Shown here: positions 63,116 through 64,000 of the stretch, in pieces
How positions within the stretch are numbered: position 1 is the stretch's first letter
Layout: every line of letters starts with the position of its first letter
Assembly: GCF_008124615.1 (NCBI RefSeq)
Contig: NZ_VNIB01000006.1
Coordinates: 164,768-228,767, forward strand
Length of the DNA: 64,000 nt
From: Geothermobacter ehrlichii
GTDB lineage: Bacteria; Desulfobacterota; Desulfuromonadia; Desulfuromonadales; Geothermobacteraceae
Direction of reading: 5' to 3'
Position numbers and translations under genes: made by a program
The notes under the pieces: generated by a model
What the model saw: the letters and a program-made list of their open reading frames with translations, nothing else
Database searches by the model: none
What the model was told of the DNA's origin: nothing

Positions 63116-64000
63116 TCACCCCGCCAGCTTCTCCGTCAGCGCCGGCACAAACTGCTTGACGTCCGCCACCACCAGAACGTCCGCCACCTCGCCGATCGGC
63201 GCTTCAGGGTCGGTGTTGATCGCCAGGATGAAGTCCGATTTCTTCATCCCCGCCAGGTGCTGGATCGCCCCCGATATGCCGCATGCCACGTACAGCTTCG
63301 GCGACACCGTCTGCCCGGTGGTCCCCACCTGACGGTCATGCGGAACCCAGCCGGCATCGACCACCGGACGACTGGCCGCGTACTCGCCGCCGAGCGCCTT
63401 GGCTAAAGCAGCGATCATCTCCACGTTCTCCGGCTTGCCGATGCCGCGTCCGGCGCTGACGATCACCTCGGCCTTGCTCAGGTCGACCTCGCCGGCCTCG
63501 GCCTGCTCGTAGCCGAGAAATTCGCTCTGCGCCTCGCCGCTCGCATCGAGCTTCTCGACCGTCGGCGCGCCGGCGGCTTCGGCCGGGGCGAAGGCGCCGG
63601 CCTGGAGGGTGATCACCTGCCTGCCCGTCGCCGCCTTGACCTGGCGGCGCAGCTTGGCGTTGCACGCCGGAACCACCAGGGCCCCGTCCTTCAGTTCAAC
63701 GACCTCGGATATCTGCGCCGCTTCCAGCGCCAGGGCGAGCCGCGGTGCCAGATCCCAGCCGTAGGCCGAGTGCATCAGCACCACGGTGTCGGCGCCGCTC
63801 TTCTCCACCGCCTGCAGAATCAGCTGCTTGTGCAGCGCCGGGTTGTATTCGCCGCAGGCCGCGGCGTCGGCCAGGTAGACCTTGCCGCCGCTCTGCGGCA
63901 GGTCGTCTTCGGAGCCGACCAGAAAGAGTTCGGCCTCGCAGCCGAGCTGCTGCGCAAAGCCGAGCAGCTCGTAGGTGGTCTCGACCAGCTTGCCTTCCCT
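63116..64000 (-). CDS. etfA: Electron transfer flavoprotein alpha subunit (N-terminus outside the window)
   Basis: At least 294 residues of EtfA are present; the reading frame continues past the right edge. The FAD-binding C-terminal domain is complete, with GRGIGKPENVEMI, SRPVVDAGWVPHDRQVGTTGQ and KLYVACGISGAIQH. ETF takes electrons from the acyl-CoA dehydrogenases encoded just to the left. EtfB would be expected beyond the window. Confidence 0.92.
   Translation of the reverse strand, partial: REGKLVETTYELLGFAQQLGCEAELFLVGSEDDLPQSGGKVYLADAAACGEYNPALHKQLILQAVEKSGADTVVLMHSAYGWDLAPRLALALEAAQISEVVELKDGALVVPACNAKLRRQVKAATGRQVITLQAGAFAPAEAAGAPTVEKLDASGEAQSEFLGYEQAEAGEVDLSKAEVIVSAGRGIGKPENVEMIAALAKALGGEYAASRPVVDAGWVPHDRQVGTTGQTVSPKLYVACGISGAIQHLAGMKKSDFILAINTDPEAPIGEVADVLVVADVKQFVPALTEKLAG

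Overview
The window looks like a GC-rich chromosome segment of a Desulfuromonadales/Geobacterales-type deltaproteobacterium (Desulfuromonadia). The evidence is a porin-multihaem-cytochrome conduit, CooA-regulated CO oxidation, leucine and acyl-CoA degradation, lactate oxidation, and several -24/-12 (sigma-54) promoters. I infer the lineage from gene content only; no rRNA is present.

Left edge to 5.6 kb is core genome: the start of a chemoreceptor gene behind a sigma-28 promoter, an endonuclease III-like glycosylase, a tiny ribbon-helix-helix protein behind a sigma-54-like promoter, then ileS-lspA-small lipoprotein and an intact tRNA-Pro(CGG).

From 5.6 to 14.7 kb lies a defence module next to that tRNA. 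It holds a type I restriction-modification system (hsdM, hsdS, hsdR) interrupted by an AbiF/Abi_2 HEPN gene lying between two copies of a small structured RNA. It also holds a nucleotidyltransferase/winged-helix gene whose HEPN partner seems cut to about 19 codons just before hsdS. A degenerate 3' half of a tRNA-Pro closes the module.

From 14.7 to 27.4 kb lies a complete CO-oxidising, H2-evolving cluster on the minus strand: cooA, then cooMKLXUH-hypA-cooFS-cooC, with two near-identical CooA operators. A 15-bp piece of the same tRNA 3' end recurs at 27.41 kb, followed by a terminator. The defence and CO modules therefore look like two islands stacked at one tRNA gene; no integrase is visible.

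From 27.4 to 37.5 kb: plsY, mltG, a receiver-DUF4388-J-like-TPR protein, a minus-strand run of poorly known genes (ATP-grasp, RNase H-fold, histidine kinase, class II aldolase), and a lactate-utilisation pair with LutB and LutA fused. From 37.8 to 44.8 kb: thiolase and fused 3-oxoacid CoA-transferase behind a sigma-54 promoter, followed by the likely enhancer-binding activator, then a GlcD/GlcF-type 2-hydroxyacid oxidase pair.

From 45 to 50 kb: an operon for an outer-membrane barrel, a 10-haem periplasmic cytochrome and a 13-haem lipoprotein cytochrome, i.e. a likely trans-outer-membrane electron conduit. From 50.7 to 57.5 kb: the leucine pathway (isovaleryl-CoA dehydrogenase, methylcrotonyl-CoA carboxylase subunits, methylglutaconyl-CoA hydratase, HMG-CoA lyase) behind a near-perfect sigma-54 promoter. 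Its product acetoacetate would feed the CoA-transferase and thiolase at 38-40 kb. From 57.8 kb to the right edge: two acyl-CoA dehydrogenases, crotonase, a universal stress protein, 3-hydroxyacyl-CoA dehydrogenase and a partial etfA.
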